Part shown: positions 10,360 to 21,763 of the stretch, piece after piece
Layout of the letters: every line of letters begins with the position of its first letter
How positions within the stretch are numbered: position 1 is the first letter of the stretch
Source: Bilabrum cf. latius
Taxonomy: Eukaryota > Bigyra: Bicosoecida > Bigyra > Bicosoecida
DNA length: 64,000 nt
Reading direction: 5' to 3'
Assembly (NCBI GenBank): GCA_965178125.1
Contig: OZ237760.1
Location: forward strand, 248,001 to 312,000
The notes under the pieces: model-generated
What the model was told of the DNA's origin: nothing
What the model saw: only the letters and a program-made list of their open reading frames with translations
Database searches by the model: none
Made by a program: the position numbers and the translations under genes

Positions 10360-13300
10360 TGCCTGCTGCCTCGCCCTAGCCATGAGCGCCTGCGCCGCAG
10401 CTTTGCCTTTGCCCCCGTCACTGCTCTGCATCGCACCACCTTCCGACCCATTCGGAGGCTTGCCCTGCATCCTCGCCACCTGTGCTCGCCACTCTTGCTG
10501 CTAGCCCTAGGGCGAGTTGCCGGCCTATCGACCCGCTGGCGAGGGCGCCACGTCCCCACCGCTGCCCCTGGTAATTCCTGGGAGCGGTCGCATTCCCACT
10601 AGATCATCTTCGCTGCTGCCACTTGCACCGCCGCCAGTGCTGCTGCCGGCCGCGCCACTCACCGACTGCCCCGACCGCTCCATGCCGTCGCCGGCCTGCT
10701 TCGATTCAGTGCCGCCGCTTTTCCCACTCTTGGATCCGCCCCCACCTAAGTGGTTGACCACCTTGACATCTGCCCAGGGATCTGTACCACCGATTCGGTC
10801 GGCCATCTGCCTCGCGGCCAGCCTGGCAGCTTTGGCGCTGCCGCCTCTTTGAGTGGGTGAGCTGGAGTCAGGCTCCCCCGGCCCAACACGAGAGTGCCTA
10901 CCGGCTTGTTCCCTGGCCATGGGGGCAGAGGCCCGCCCCATTGCGTCCTCGGGTCCCCCCACGGGCAGCCGCTGCCCTATCGAGCTGCTGCTGCTGCGCG
11001 ATCGTTGCAGGCCTGGACCGCTTGGCTACTCCTGCGCTGCAAACCCGGTACTTCCCTGCCGTCTCCGGGCCAGCAGCTCCTCAGTCCGTTGGGCAACTGC
11101 CTGGGCACGGGTGACAGACGCTGCACCATCCCCGGATGAACCCGCATCTGCCCCGTAGTCCGCTCCGTTAGCCGCGCGAGGGCCGGCCGTCTACCTGTAG
11201 GGTGAGGATCCGGCGCTCCTCGATGGCTGGCCCAATGGACTGAGCTTTCTGCCGTTCCAGGGGGCCCCTCCACCACCTGCACTGTTCTCTCGCGAGAGTG
11301 TGCCCGACCCACCCATGGAGGGGGCTGCTGCTCTCGACCCAGCTTGCCCAGTAGCGCCCCAGGCCTCTACGGAGGTGACCAGTGCAGCACCACCCCCACC
11401 CCCGATAGACGAATGGAAGGAAGCTGGTGTGGGCGGCACCGTGTTGGATGGGTCGAGAGCCGTGCCGCCTGTCATCCCACGCCTGCTGCCCGCCCCACGA
11501 CCCCCCTCGCCACCCCCAGCCGTCTGCACCGCGGCTCTCCGCCTCCACAGCGCGGCCTCCCTCTGCCACGCAGACGCCCTGCCCTCCGCCTCATCGGCTC
11601 TCCTCCTTTGCCGCCCCGCTTCTTCCTCCGCCTCTGTTGCTGCTCTCGATCCCGCCTCTGCCTCCCTTCTCACCGCGGCTCTCAGCCTCGTCTTCTCCGC
11701 AGAGGCCTCCTCTATAGTCGAGGCCGCCTCCCGGGCCGCCTGGCGGGCTTCCCTGAGAGCCTTACGAAGGCCCTCTGTCTGTTCCCTGGCCTCGGCGGCC
11801 TCTCGACGCCGCTCGTCCGCGTCTGCAGCGGCGGTTGCTGCGGCCTCCGCTGCTGCCTCCGCCTCTGCTCTCCACCTTCTCGCCTCGTCGTGGGCCTCTT
11901 CCAGCAAGCCCTCGGTCTCGCCCGCCCGCCGCCGCACCTCGTCAGCCTGCATGCCCTCCCGCCGGGCCGCCTGCAGTTGTTCCCTGAGAGCGCCACACTC
12001 CTGCTCCAGCGACTTGGTCTTGTTCTCTGCTTGTTCTAGACGCGTGTGTGCCGCCTTGGACTCCTCTTCTGCTGCATCGAGCCGTCGCTCCGTGTCGGCA
12101 GCCGCCTGTAGCCTTGATTCTGCCTCTTTCTTCGACTCATTCGCAGCCGCTGCAACCTTCTGGGCCGCATGCAGCGCACTCTCCGCCTCGTTAATCCTCT
12201 CGTCCTTGTCATTGACCGCTTGTCTCAGCTTCTCCGTCTCGCCCTGCAGCCTCTGCACCTCCTCGGCTGCCTGTGCCCTGGCCTGCTCCACCTCCTGCAG
12301 CAGCCCCATCATTCCCTGCTGCTCCTCTTGCGCCACCTGACCCGCTTCCTGAAGGCCGGCCGCCCTTCCCTGCTGCATGGCCTGTTCCGCCCTGGCTCCC
12401 GCTTCCTGTGCGCGCTGCTCCGCCGCAACACGCCTGGCTTCAGCCTCTCCTGCCCTCTATTTCCAGGTCGCGATGGCTCGCTTGGCACCTGCGATTCCTT
12501 CATCCCTGTCCTCGAGCTGCTGCCTTAGAGCGTCCGCCTCCTCCTTCGCAGATCGTAATTCCTCCTGCCCCTGCCGCAGCTCAGCGGTCGCCTGCCCGCG
12601 CTGCGCGGTTGCCTGATCCAGCTTGGCTCCCAGCTCTCGAAGCTGCTGCGATGTCCGTTCGCGCGCTTTCACCATCCCGTCCTCCCGTTTCGAAGCGGCC
12701 TCTCTGGTGTCGTACAGCTCTGTCCGGAGCGCCTCAACCTCCTTCTGCCTCCGCTCCAAATCCGACTTGAGGTCTGCTTCCACCCTGCGCGCCTTTGCCT
12801 GCAGCTCGTCCCTCTGGTCCTTCATCTTGAGCCGCAGTCTGCTCATCTGCTCCTTGATCTCGGACACCTCCGCGCCGACAGACGCCAGCTTCTTTGCCTC
12901 CGTGTGCTGGATCGACTCTGCCTCCCGTTTCGCCGCCCGCTTCGATTCCTGCAGCTGCTCCTCCGCTGCATCCGCCCGGTCCTTGGCACCTCGCAGCAGC
13001 TGCTCCAATTCGCTGACTCTAGCCTGCAGCCTCGCAGCCGCCTTCTCTTTTTCTTCCGCGGTTCGCTCTGCCTCCTTGCGAGCGGCCTTGGCCGTCTGTG
13101 CCTCAGCATCTGCCTCCTTGCCTGCCTCCACCGCCGCCCTCAGCTAGATCTAGGTTTCGGCAAGACTGGTGCCGATCGACACTCTTGAGGACCGTTCGGC
13201 CTCCAATTCCTTTGTATAGGCATTGGCTTCTCTGCGGGCAGCCTCGGAGGCTTCTTCTGCCCGTTGGCGTTCCTCCTATGCCCGCGATAGCCTCTGTCGC

Positions 13301-16300
13301 AGGTCCTGAGCCTCTTTCTCGAACGCTGCTTTCTCTAGCTGCAGCTGGTCCCGGCTCGCGCCTGCCTCGTCTGCCTGCTGGTTGGCCTTCTCTAGCTGCT
13401 TCGCAAGCTTTTCGGCCTGTTCTGTGGCGCTATTTGCCCCTTCTTCTGTCTGCGCCGCAGCACGTTCCGCCTCGATGACCCTCTACCTTGCCCGATCCAG
13501 CTGCGTGGCAAAGTCAGCACGAGCCTTCTCCGCCTCTGCCTGGGCCTCTACCGCCTGCTTCGCCGCGCCGACCGCAGCCTCCGCTCTCTGCTCCCAGTGC
13601 TGGGCAGAGGCCCTTGCCTGCTCTGCCTGGGATTCTGCCTGGGTGGCGCGTTGCCTCCACTGCGACAGCTCGTCGCCAGCCTACTGCAGCAGCTCCATGC
13701 TCCCCCTTGCTTCCTCTCGGGACTGCGATAGCTCCTCCTGCGTGCTGGCTAGCTGGCTCTGTGCGCGCTCCACCAGCGTCTCGGTTCTCGAGGCGCGTCC
13801 TGCCGCCCTGTCCCTCTCCTTCTCCAGTGCCTCTACCTCCTCCCGGGCAGCTTTCAGCTTGGTCGCCATCCGCTGCAGCTGGTCCTGCTGCTCCTTCACA
13901 ACGCCCGTCTGGCGGTCCAGCTCCGCGGTCACTTCACGGAGCTCCGAATCGAGCTTGCGGGCATCGCCCGCCTCGTCCTCCCGCGCTCTCTCGGCCTTGC
14001 CTCTTGCCTGGGCCAGCGCGCGGCCAGATCGTGCCGCCTGCTCTTCTGCCTCGCTGGCCCGTTGCCTCTCCCTTCTCAGGCTCGTTTCCAGCTCGACTTG
14101 CCTCTGCCTCACCGTCGCTAACTCCTGCTCTCGCTGCTCCTTCTCCACCTCGAGCGCCGCCAGCTTCTTCTTCGCCTCATGCGCCTCGCCCTCTGCCTCT
14201 GCCCTGCTCTCCGAAACGGCCTAGAGCTGCACACGCACGTCTGACAGCTCGCTCGACAGGGATACACGTTCCGTGCGCGCGGCTTCCGCTGCCTGCTTGG
14301 CTTGCTGCTGCTAGGTGGATGCTTGCTTCGCGGCATCTGCTTCCGCCTCTGCCTTCTGCCTCGCCTCATCCCGCTCCAGCTGGGCGTGCTTGGCCTGCAC
14401 CTTGAGTTCTCTCAGCTGCTCCTGGGCCTTGCTCTCTCTAGTACGCAGCAGCTTGGCCTCGCTGGTGGCGTCTTCAAGCTACTCCTTGAGGCGATGGAGG
14501 GCCCGCCGTCCAGCCGTGGCTTCGCTGGCTGACTTGCGCGCGCCCTCCAGCTCTGCCTTTGTCCGTTCGAGCTGCTCCTCCAGTTTGGCCACCTTTGCTC
14601 TGAGCGCCTGGGATGCAGGGGACTCGGCCTGTTGCGCGTGCTCACTACCAGCGGATGAATGCTTCGAATCGATGCTTCCCCGGGAGGCACCGGCGATGGC
14701 TGAGCCACCGTCCGAGATACCGCCACCTCCTGTATGCTTGGCACGGATCGCGGCTTGCCGCCTCAGGTCCTCGATCTCTGCACCTGCCGCTTGCAGTAGC
14801 TGCATGGCACTGTCCGCTTCTTCCTGGGCCCCTTTCGCGTGCTGCAAGGCCGCCTGCAGCTGCGCGCTCATCTGCTGCACAGACAGCTCCGCTGCGTCCG
14901 CTCGTGCGGTGTGGCGCTCACACGCCTGTGCCAGCCCCTCCGCTTGCGCACGCAGACCAGACAGCTCTGACTCGAGCTTCGGCACATCTGATAACCTGCT
15001 TTCAGCTTGATCGAGGCTTCGCCGCAGCTCATCGGCTTCCTTTTCGTGCTTTGCTGCCAAGGCCGATGATGCTCGCGCCCTGTCATTGGCGCCGTTCAGC
15101 TGCTGTTGCTGTGCGTCGATCTGATCTAGCAGCTCAGCAGCTCCTCCTGCTCTTTCCCTCTCTTTCCTCAGGCTAGTCTCCAGGGCTTTGATCTGCTCAG
15201 CGGCCTCAGCGCTGCTCCTCTTGCTGTCATCGAGCTCCACCTCGAGCGCCGCCAGCTTCTTCTTCGCCTCGTGCGCCTCGCCCTCTGCCTCTGCCCTGCT
15301 CTCCGAAACGGCCTAGAGCTGCACACGCACGTCTGACAGCTCGCTCGACAGGGATACACGTTCCGTGCGCGCGGCTTCCGCTGCCTGCTTGGCTTGCTGC
15401 TGCTAGGTGGATGCTTGCTTCGCGGCATCTGCTTCCGCCTCTGCCTTCTGCCTCGCCTCATCCCGCTCCAGCTGGGCGTGCTTGGCCTGCACCTTGAGTT
15501 CTCTCAGCTGCTCCTGGGCCTTGCTCTCTCTAGCGCGCAGCAGCTGGGCCTCGCTGGTGGCGTCTTCAAGCTGCTCCTTGAGGCGATGGAGGGCCCGCCG
15601 TCCAGCCGTGGCTTCGCTGGCTGACTTGCGCGCGCCCTCCAGCTCTGCCTTTGTCCGTTCGAGCTGCTCCTCCAGTTTGGCCACCTTTGCTCTAAGCGCC
15701 TGGGAAGCAGGGGACTCGGCTAGTTGCGCGTGCTCACTACCAGCGGATGAATGCTTCGAATCGATGCTTCCCCGGGAGGCACCGGCGATGGCTGAGCCAC
15801 CGTCCGAGATACCGCCACCTCCTGTATGCTTGGCACGGATCGCGGCTTGCCGCCTCAGGTCCTCGATCTCTGCACCTGCCGCTTGCAGTAGCTGCATGGC
15901 ACTGTCCGCTTCTTCCTGGGCCCCTTTCGCGTGCTGCAAGGCCGCCTGCAGCTGCGCGCCCTTCTGCTGCACAGACAGCTCCGCTGCGTCCGCTCGTGCA
16001 GTGTGGCGCTCACACGCCTGTGCCAGCCCCTCCGCTTGCGCACGCAGACCAGACAGCTCTGACTCGAGCTTCGGCACATCTGATAACCTGCTTTCAGCTT
16101 GATCGAGGCTTCGCCGCAGCTCATCGGCTTCCTTTTCGTGCTTTGCTGCCAAGGCCGATGATGCTCGCGCCCTGTCATTGGCGCCGTTCAGCTGCTGTTG
16201 CTGTGCGTCGATCTGATCTAGCAGCTCGGCAGCTCCTCCTGCTCTTTCCCTCTCTTTCCTCAGGCTAGTCTCCAGGGCTTTGATCTGCTCAGCGGCCTCA

Positions 16301-17058
16301 GCGCTGCTCCTCTTGCTGTCGTCGAGCTCCACTTCGAGCGCCGCAATGCGACGGCTGGCGTCGCGGACCTCTTGCGCTGTTTTACTCGCACCTGCCTGTG
16401 ATTTCTGCAGCTGACCTTTCAAGTTATTGTTCTCGCGCGATAAAGCATCCAAATTACGTTCTGCTTGCGCGTGTGTAGACTTGATTTTGCTCAACTCGGT
16501 GGTCGCATTCCGAAGCGCAGAATCCGTCGCGCCTGACTTCCGGTCAGCGGCATCCTTCTCCAGTTTCACATGACGAAGTTCTATGCGGCATTTTTGCAAT
16601 TCCATTTTAGCCTCAGCCTCCCGAGATCGCTACTGCTCAAGCTGCTCCAAGGCCTCCTGAAGCTCTTTGCCTTGCCTTGCAATACGAAGCCGCACGGATT
16701 CAGCCTCACTTCCCTGTTCTGATTCTTTGGCCACAGATTGCTGGCGTATACGTGCTGCTTCTGCTTTTGCTTCATCCCTTCCGGCTTCAGCTGTTCTCAG
16801 CTTTCGCTGCAAGACCTCTAGAACCTCGGCAGCCTACCCGACGCTGCTACTTTCGCCTGCCTTGATCTCGTGCTTCTAAATGGTCAATTCCAATCGATCA
16901 ATTTTCAATCGTAGGTCCTCATTTTGCGCCCCGAGTTTCTGCGCCTGATAGGCTGACGACTCTGCCCGCTGCTGCCAGTCGGCTATTGATGCTTCTGCTT
17001 GAGCTGCCCGCGCCTCTGCACGCTGCAGACGCTCGCCTAGAGCTATATTCTAGGACAT
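10348..17058 (-). CDS. Giant coiled-coil protein, intronless
   Basis: One 6711-base frame, 2236 residues, stop TGA, about 20 in-frame TAG and no TAA or TGA (checked codon by codon at the joins). An in-frame TGA lies 12 bases upstream of the first ATG, fixing the start. The third codon is already TAG (17050-17052). About 1800 residues are Glu/Lys/Arg/Ala/Gln-rich heptad-like sequence. A Ser/Gly-rich tail follows. There is no motor, GRIP or other catalytic domain that I recognise. It could be a cytoskeletal, centriolar or Golgi tether; composition alone cannot decide. It contains a recent internal tandem duplication. Confidence 0.85.
14149..16332 (-). repeat. Tandem 1092-base duplication inside coiled-coil CDS
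   Basis: 14149-15240 and 15241-16332 are nearly identical direct repeats (offset 1092 bases = 364 codons, frame kept), differing by scattered substitutions. One difference is TAG (14479-14481, minus strand) versus CAG (15571-15573), a silent change if TAG = Gln. Confidence 0.95.
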
Positions 17059-17460
17059 TTGAACAGATCAAACTGACAAAACAACCATAGATGAAGACCA
17101 AGTATTAGCAAGCCAATGGTTCGTCAAACGGATTGAAACACGGTTGTAACCGCCGGCGGCACTTGCACTTGGGGAGCCGCCGGCGCCTCAGCAACTTGGG
17201 CAGCTCAGGCGGCCTGCCTTCGCTGGCCGTTTGACAAGTCCATGTATGAGCCCGCATTGCGGAAGAAACTGAGTCCCGAGCATGCCCGGGAGCCAGACAC
17301 AGCGTAGTCAGATTTCCAGTCTCGAGATTCTTGCTGCACTGCACTTAAGCCCGTGTGTAGCCTGCAAGAGAGGCGCAAGCTCCGAATTTTGACATTAAAT
17401 CCAGCCAGGAAGCAAGCTAATTGACCCTACGACTGCAGTCGCACAGCAAAGTGCCCCCAT
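17059..17460. other. Intergenic between coiled-coil and acidic-repeat genes
   Basis: Both flanking genes are on the minus strand; this is the coiled-coil gene's upstream region and the acidic gene's 3' side. A minus frame 17105-17344 is open but unrecognisable. A GC-rich palindrome (CCGCCGGCGG) lies near 17150. Confidence 0.5.
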
Positions 17461-20409
17461 TCAAGCATGGAGCATCTGCTGCCGCCTGCCAGCCTTGGAC
17501 CCGCGCAGAGACCTGAACTCCATGCCGGTATCGGGATACTTGCGAGCGAGCGCCTCCTCCTCGGCGAGTGCCTTGGCTGCCTCCGGATCGTTGGCCATGT
17601 CGACCTCGGCAGCGAGGTCCTCGCTCTGGGCCTTCGGCTGCGAGTCACCATCATCGTTGCCGCCGTTCACCTGTTTCTGGTCCTCCTCGGACTCATCCTG
17701 CTGCTCCTCGGACTCATCCTGCTGCTCCTCGGACTCATCCTCGTTGGAGTTGTCCTCGCTGGACTCATCCTGCTGCTCCTCGGACTCATCCTCGTTGGAG
17801 TTGTCCTCGCTGGACTCATCCTGCTGCACCTCGGACTCATCCTCGTTGGTGCTGTCCTCGCTGGACTCATCCTGCTGCTCCTCGGACTCATCCTCGTTGG
17901 TGCTGTCCTCGCTGGACTCATCCTGCTGCTCCTCGGACTCATCCTCGTTGGTGCTGTCCTCGCTGGACTCATCCTGCTGCTCCTCGGACTCATCCTCGTT
18001 GGTGCTGTCCTCGCTGGACTCATCCTGCTGCTCCTCGGACTCGCCAACGCCATCCTGGCGCACGGAAACAAATCGAGCGGGCTCCTCCTCCTTGGTCTCC
18101 TCATCCTTGGCCTCCTCGGCGGCGGGCTCCTCCTCCTTGGCCTCCTCCTCCTTGGTCTCCTCGGCGGCGGGCTCCTCCTCCTTGGCCTCCTCGGCGGCGG
18201 GCTCCTCCTCCTTGGCCTCCTCCTCCTTGGTCTCCTCGGCGGCGGGCTCCTCCTCCTTGGCCTCCTCGGCGGCGGGCTCCTCCTCCTTGGCCTCCTCGGC
18301 GGCGGGCTCCTCCTCCTTGGTCTCCTCGGCGGCGGGCTCCTCCTCCTTGGCCTCCTCGGCGGCGGGCTCTTCCTCCTTGGTCTCCTCGGCGGCGGGCTCC
18401 TCCTCCTTGGTCTCCTCGGCGGCGGGCTCCTCCTCCTTGGCCTCCTCGGCGGCGGGCTCCTCCTCCTTGGTCTCCTCGGCGGCGGGCTCCTCCTCCTTGG
18501 CCTCCTCGGCGGCGGGCTCTTCCTCCTTGGTCTCCTCGGCGGCGGGCTCCTCCTCCTTGGCCTCCTCGGCGGCGGGCTCCTCCTCCTTGGCCTCCTCGGC
18601 GGCGGGCTCCTCCTCCTTGGTCTCCTCGGCGGCGGGCTCTTCCTCCTTGGTCTCCTCGGCGGCGGGCTCCTCCTCCTCGGCCTCCTCCTCCTTGGTCTCC
18701 TCGGCGGCGGGCTCCTCCTCCTTGGTCTCCTCGGCGGCGGGCTCCTCCTCCTTGGTCTCCTCGGCGGCGGGCTCCTCCTCCTTGGTCTCCTCGGCGGCGG
18801 CCTCCTCCTCCTTGGCCTCCTCGGCGGCGGGCTCCTCCTCCTTGGCCTCCTCGGCGGCGGGCTCCTCCTCCTCGGCCTCCTCCTCCTTGGCCTCCTCGGC
18901 GGCGGGCTCCTCCTCCTTGGTCTCCTCGGCGGCGGGCTCCTCCTCCTTGGTCTCCTCGGCGGCGGGCTCCTCCTCCTTGGTCTCCTCGGCGGCGGGCTCC
19001 TCCTCCTTGGCCTCCTCGGCGGCGGGCTCCTCCTCCTTGGCCTCCTCGGCGGCGGACTCCTCCTCCTTGGCCTCCTCGGCGGCGGGCTCCTCCTCCTTGG
19101 CCTCCTCCTCCTTGGTCTCCTCGGCGGCGGGCTCCTCCTCCTTGGTCTCCTCGGCGGCGGGCTCCTCCTCCTTGGTCTCCTCGGCGGCGGGCTCCTCCTC
19201 CTTGGCCTCCTCGGCGGCGGGCTCCTCCTCCTTGGCCTCCTCGGCGGCGGGCTCCTCCTCCTTGGTCTCCTCGGCGGCGGGCTCCTCCTCCTTGGTCTCC
19301 TCGGCGGCGGGCTCCTCCTCCTTGGCCTCCTTGGCGGCGGGCTCCTCCTCCTTGGTCTCCTCGGCGGCGGGCTCCTCCTCCTTGGCCTCCTCCTCCTTGG
19401 TCTCCTCGGCGGCGGGCTCCTCCTCCTTGGCCTCCTCGGCGGCGGGCTCCTCCTCCTTGGCCTCCTCGGCGGCGGGCTCCTCCTCCTTGGTCTCCTCGGC
19501 GGCGGGCTCCTCCTCCTTGGTCTCCTCGGCGGCGGGCTCCTCCTCCTTGGCCTCCTTGGCGGCGGGCTCCTCCTCCTTGGTCTCCTCGGCGGCGGCCTCC
19601 TCCTCCTCGGCCTCCTCCTCCTTGGCCTCCTCGGCGGCGGGCTCCTCCTCCTTGGTCTCCTCGGCGGCGGGCTCCTCCTCCTTGGTCTCCTCGGCGGCGG
19701 GCTCCTCCTCCTTGGCCTCCTCGGCGGCTGGCTCCTCCTCCTTGGCCTCCTCGGCGGCGGGCTCCTCCTCCTCCTTGGTCTCCTCGGCGGCGACCTCCTC
19801 ATCGGCACCGTCCTTGGCGGCCTCCTCCACCACAGCCTCGGCCTTGTCCTCCGCGGCCTCACTGGCCTCCTTGCTCTCCTGGGCCTCTTCCTTGGCCTCC
19901 TCCGCCTTCTCCTCAACCTTTTCGATCTTTTCTTCGGCCTCCTTGGTAGTCTCCTTCACGTCCTTGGCCAGCTCCTCGTGCTTGTCCTCAAGGGTGTCCA
20001 CGCTCTTCGCCACGTCAGCCACCTTGCCCTCCATTTTTTCTACCCGGTCGGCGAGCTCCTTGGCAGCCTCGTCGTCCTTGGAGGAGGAGAGGTCCTTGGG
20101 GGAGAGGCCGCACCCCTGCACGATCTTGGGGCCCTCCTTGATCACCCGGTTGGCGGCGGCCGACACGGTGCCCTCCTCCACCTTGCCCGCTCGAATGTCC
20201 CTGATGCACTCCAACTGGCTATCGCTGATGTCGTACACCTGGTGAAGGGCGGTCTTGCACTCAGCCGTGCACGTATTGCCCTTGGGGCAGGCCGAGCTTA
20301 TCTTCTCGGCCATCGTCTCGATCAGAGCCACATCCTCGGAGCTGCATCCAGCGTTTGCCGTTGCGGCAATAGCTGCTACAGCCAATAAAATATGCGCAAT
20401 AAGCTTCAT
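17461..20409 (-). CDS. Secreted, highly acidic repeat protein
   Basis: 982 residues from ATG 20409 to TGA 17461; the open frame continues upstream but without a better start. The N-terminus is a classic signal peptide (MKLIAHILLAVAAIAATANA). A roughly 85-residue domain with six cysteines follows (GCSSED, SACPKGNTCTAEC, LECIRD, VQGCG), spaced as for three disulfides. A short Lys/Glu coiled region leads to some 55-60 copies of a 10-residue unit, EEEPAAEEAK or EEEPAAEETK. About six copies of a 17-residue unit (DESEEQQDESSEDSTNE type) come next, then a short basic tail. The extreme negative charge suggests a secreted or wall/mineral-associated, possibly cation-binding protein; that is inference. 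No TAG in frame, as expected for a gene almost without Gln in its main repeat. Confidence 0.8.
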   Translation of the reverse strand: MKLIAHILLAVAAIAATANAGCSSEDVALIETMAEKISSACPKGNTCTAECKTALHQVYDISDSQLECIRDIRAGKVEEGTVSAAANRVIKEGPKIVQGCGLSPKDLSSSKDDEAAKELADRVEKMEGKVADVAKSVDTLEDKHEELAKDVKETTKEAEEKIEKVEEKAEEAKEEAQESKEASEAAEDKAEAVVEEAAKDGADEEVAAEETKEEEEPAAEEAKEEEPAAEEAKEEEPAAEETKEEEPAAEETKEEEPAAEEAKEEEAEEEEAAAEETKEEEPAAKEAKEEEPAAEETKEEEPAAEETKEEEPAAEEAKEEEPAAEEAKEEEPAAEETKEEEAKEEEPAAEETKEEEPAAKEAKEEEPAAEETKEEEPAAEETKEEEPAAEEAKEEEPAAEEAKEEEPAAEETKEEEPAAEETKEEEPAAEETKEEEAKEEEPAAEEAKEEESAAEEAKEEEPAAEEAKEEEPAAEETKEEEPAAEETKEEEPAAEETKEEEPAAEEAKEEEAEEEEPAAEEAKEEEPAAEEAKEEEAAAEETKEEEPAAEETKEEEPAAEETKEEEPAAEETKEEEAEEEEPAAEETKEEEPAAEETKEEEPAAEEAKEEEPAAEEAKEEEPAAEETKEEEPAAEEAKEEEPAAEETKEEEPAAEEAKEEEPAAEETKEEEPAAEETKEEEPAAEEAKEEEPAAEETKEEEPAAEEAKEEEPAAEEAKEEEPAAEETKEEEAKEEEPAAEEAKEEEPAAEETKEEEAKEEEPAAEEAKDEETKEEEPARFVSVRQDGVGESEEQQDESSEDSTNEDESEEQQDESSEDSTNEDESEEQQDESSEDSTNEDESEEQQDESSEDSTNEDESEVQQDESSEDNSNEDESEEQQDESSEDNSNEDESEEQQDESEEQQDESEEDQKQVNGGNDDGDSQPKAQSEDLAAEVDMANDPEAAKALAEEEALARKYPDTGMEFRSLRGSKAGRRQQMLHA
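17690..18050 (-). repeat. 51-base coding repeat (Asp/Glu/Ser/Gln)
   Basis: About six direct copies of a 51-base unit in the acidic protein, with minor STNE/NSNE variants and truncated copies at the C-terminal side. Confidence 0.9.
18078..19796 (-). repeat. 30-base coding minisatellite (EEEPAAEE[A/T]K)
   Basis: Tandem 30-base units, mostly perfect, varying chiefly at one position that switches GCC (Ala) and ACC (Thr). Some units are truncated or carry an extra EEAKEE. Several frames on both strands are stop-free across it, producing long spurious open frames. Confidence 0.95.
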
Positions 20410-21763
20410 GCCTAACTGCGAGCGTTCAGAGGAGTGTCTCAAGGGTGCACCATTTGAGGCTGTTGCTGGCTCTACCAACAAGGAATGGTCCAAGATATCA
20501 CAAGAGAGCCTTCAAAGTGTAAGGGGTTTGACCAAACTACACAGACGAGTACAGCTGCTTCTATCATGAACTGAATACAGACACGCGACAAGGTCGGTGC
20601 TGCCTGCGATGTGCGCTGCACATCCAAATCATGCGGTCTACTACAGTTTTCCAGGAATTCAAGCACTCAATACGATCAATCATGCTGATGCACTCAAAGG
20701 ATGTAAGTAATTCAAGGGGCCAACCCGCTGCATCACCAGAAATGATACAGGCAGAACACAGCAGCCAGCCAGAGACACATAATTGTTTCAATTCAATGCA
20801 TTGAATAAGGCATCCCGAAGATTTGTCGATCCACAATGCTGTAAACAAGGTATAACTTACAGCTTGTGGCAAAGTGCTCGCGCGAACTGTCCTTACCTAC
20901 GGACTAGAACCACTGATATTTCGGGAGGCTTTGCGCTGGCTTCTGGATCAAACATTACTGTATAGACTAATATATCAGAGTTTGGCAATCTGAACGTTCC
21001 CTAAGGTTCACCGGGCAGTACTGTGTTCTGGGGGCTTATTGCGAGGAAATTATTTCATCCGACGCTCTCCAAGCTCATTTTTAATAATTCATAGAGAAGG
21101 GATGGTCTAAAGAGTTGATTGGAATCGAGTCTGAATGAACATTGGTGCTTGGCTTCCTCTATATATACCTTTCGCATGCTTTTCTGAGAAAGATAATGTA
21201 AATAATGGTCAGAATAGATCAACCATGTGTCTAGTGTGTTGCCTTGAAGCATAAGCTAAGCGTGCGACCACGCAGTTGCAGTTTGCACCGTCGAGCAGGT
21301 TGCAACCGCTTGCGAAATGTGTCCGGTGCGTCGAGGCCCGCACACGAGGAGGCTTTGGCCCAGGATGCTGGGCCTAAACCCAAGAAAATTAAAAGAAGAA
21401 GCTAATTTGAGGCGGGGAAGAGCATAGTAGAGCGCAAGGGTAGCGTTGGATGCATCTGGGTCGTCTCGACTTGCAGGCTGGAACCCGGAGGACGCATCGA
21501 CGCCATCGAACGGGAAATTGCCATTTTCACATCTGCGAGGCAGAAAAGCAAGGAGACCAGGCGCGCCACCTCCTCCCGAGCGACATGCGCCGCCTCCGCC
21601 AAAGTCGGGCGGCCGGGCTCGCTCGCATCAGACTTCGATAGAGGTAGACAGGAAAAATCGAAGCTCCAACGAGAAGCAAGACAGCAGCCCCCGCCAAGCA
21701 GGCAGCTCTTCACCGTAGGCACGCTACAGCCAGTATTCTCTTTCGAAAAACGTGCCGAGGACC
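20410..21763. other. Divergent intergenic region
   Basis: Separates the minus-strand acidic gene from the plus-strand EF-hand gene. It is more AT-rich than the flanks and holds no recognisable gene or RNA. With TAG = Gln, the EF-hand frame is open back to an ATG at 21365, so the last 400 bases may be coding. Confidence 0.5.

Noticed and set aside
15720-15725. Another apparent TAG/CAG difference in the coiled-coil duplicate (near AESPAS)
   Set aside because: In the coding frame on the minus strand it reads CTA (Leu) versus CAG (Gln), an ordinary substitution, so it is not evidence on TAG.
17467-20388. Plus-strand open frame of 973 codons (Leu/Gly-rich) and other long frames over the acidic repeat
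   Set aside because: The 30-base repeat has no stop in several frames. Only the minus-strand frame gives a signal peptide and a cysteine domain; the others are shadows.
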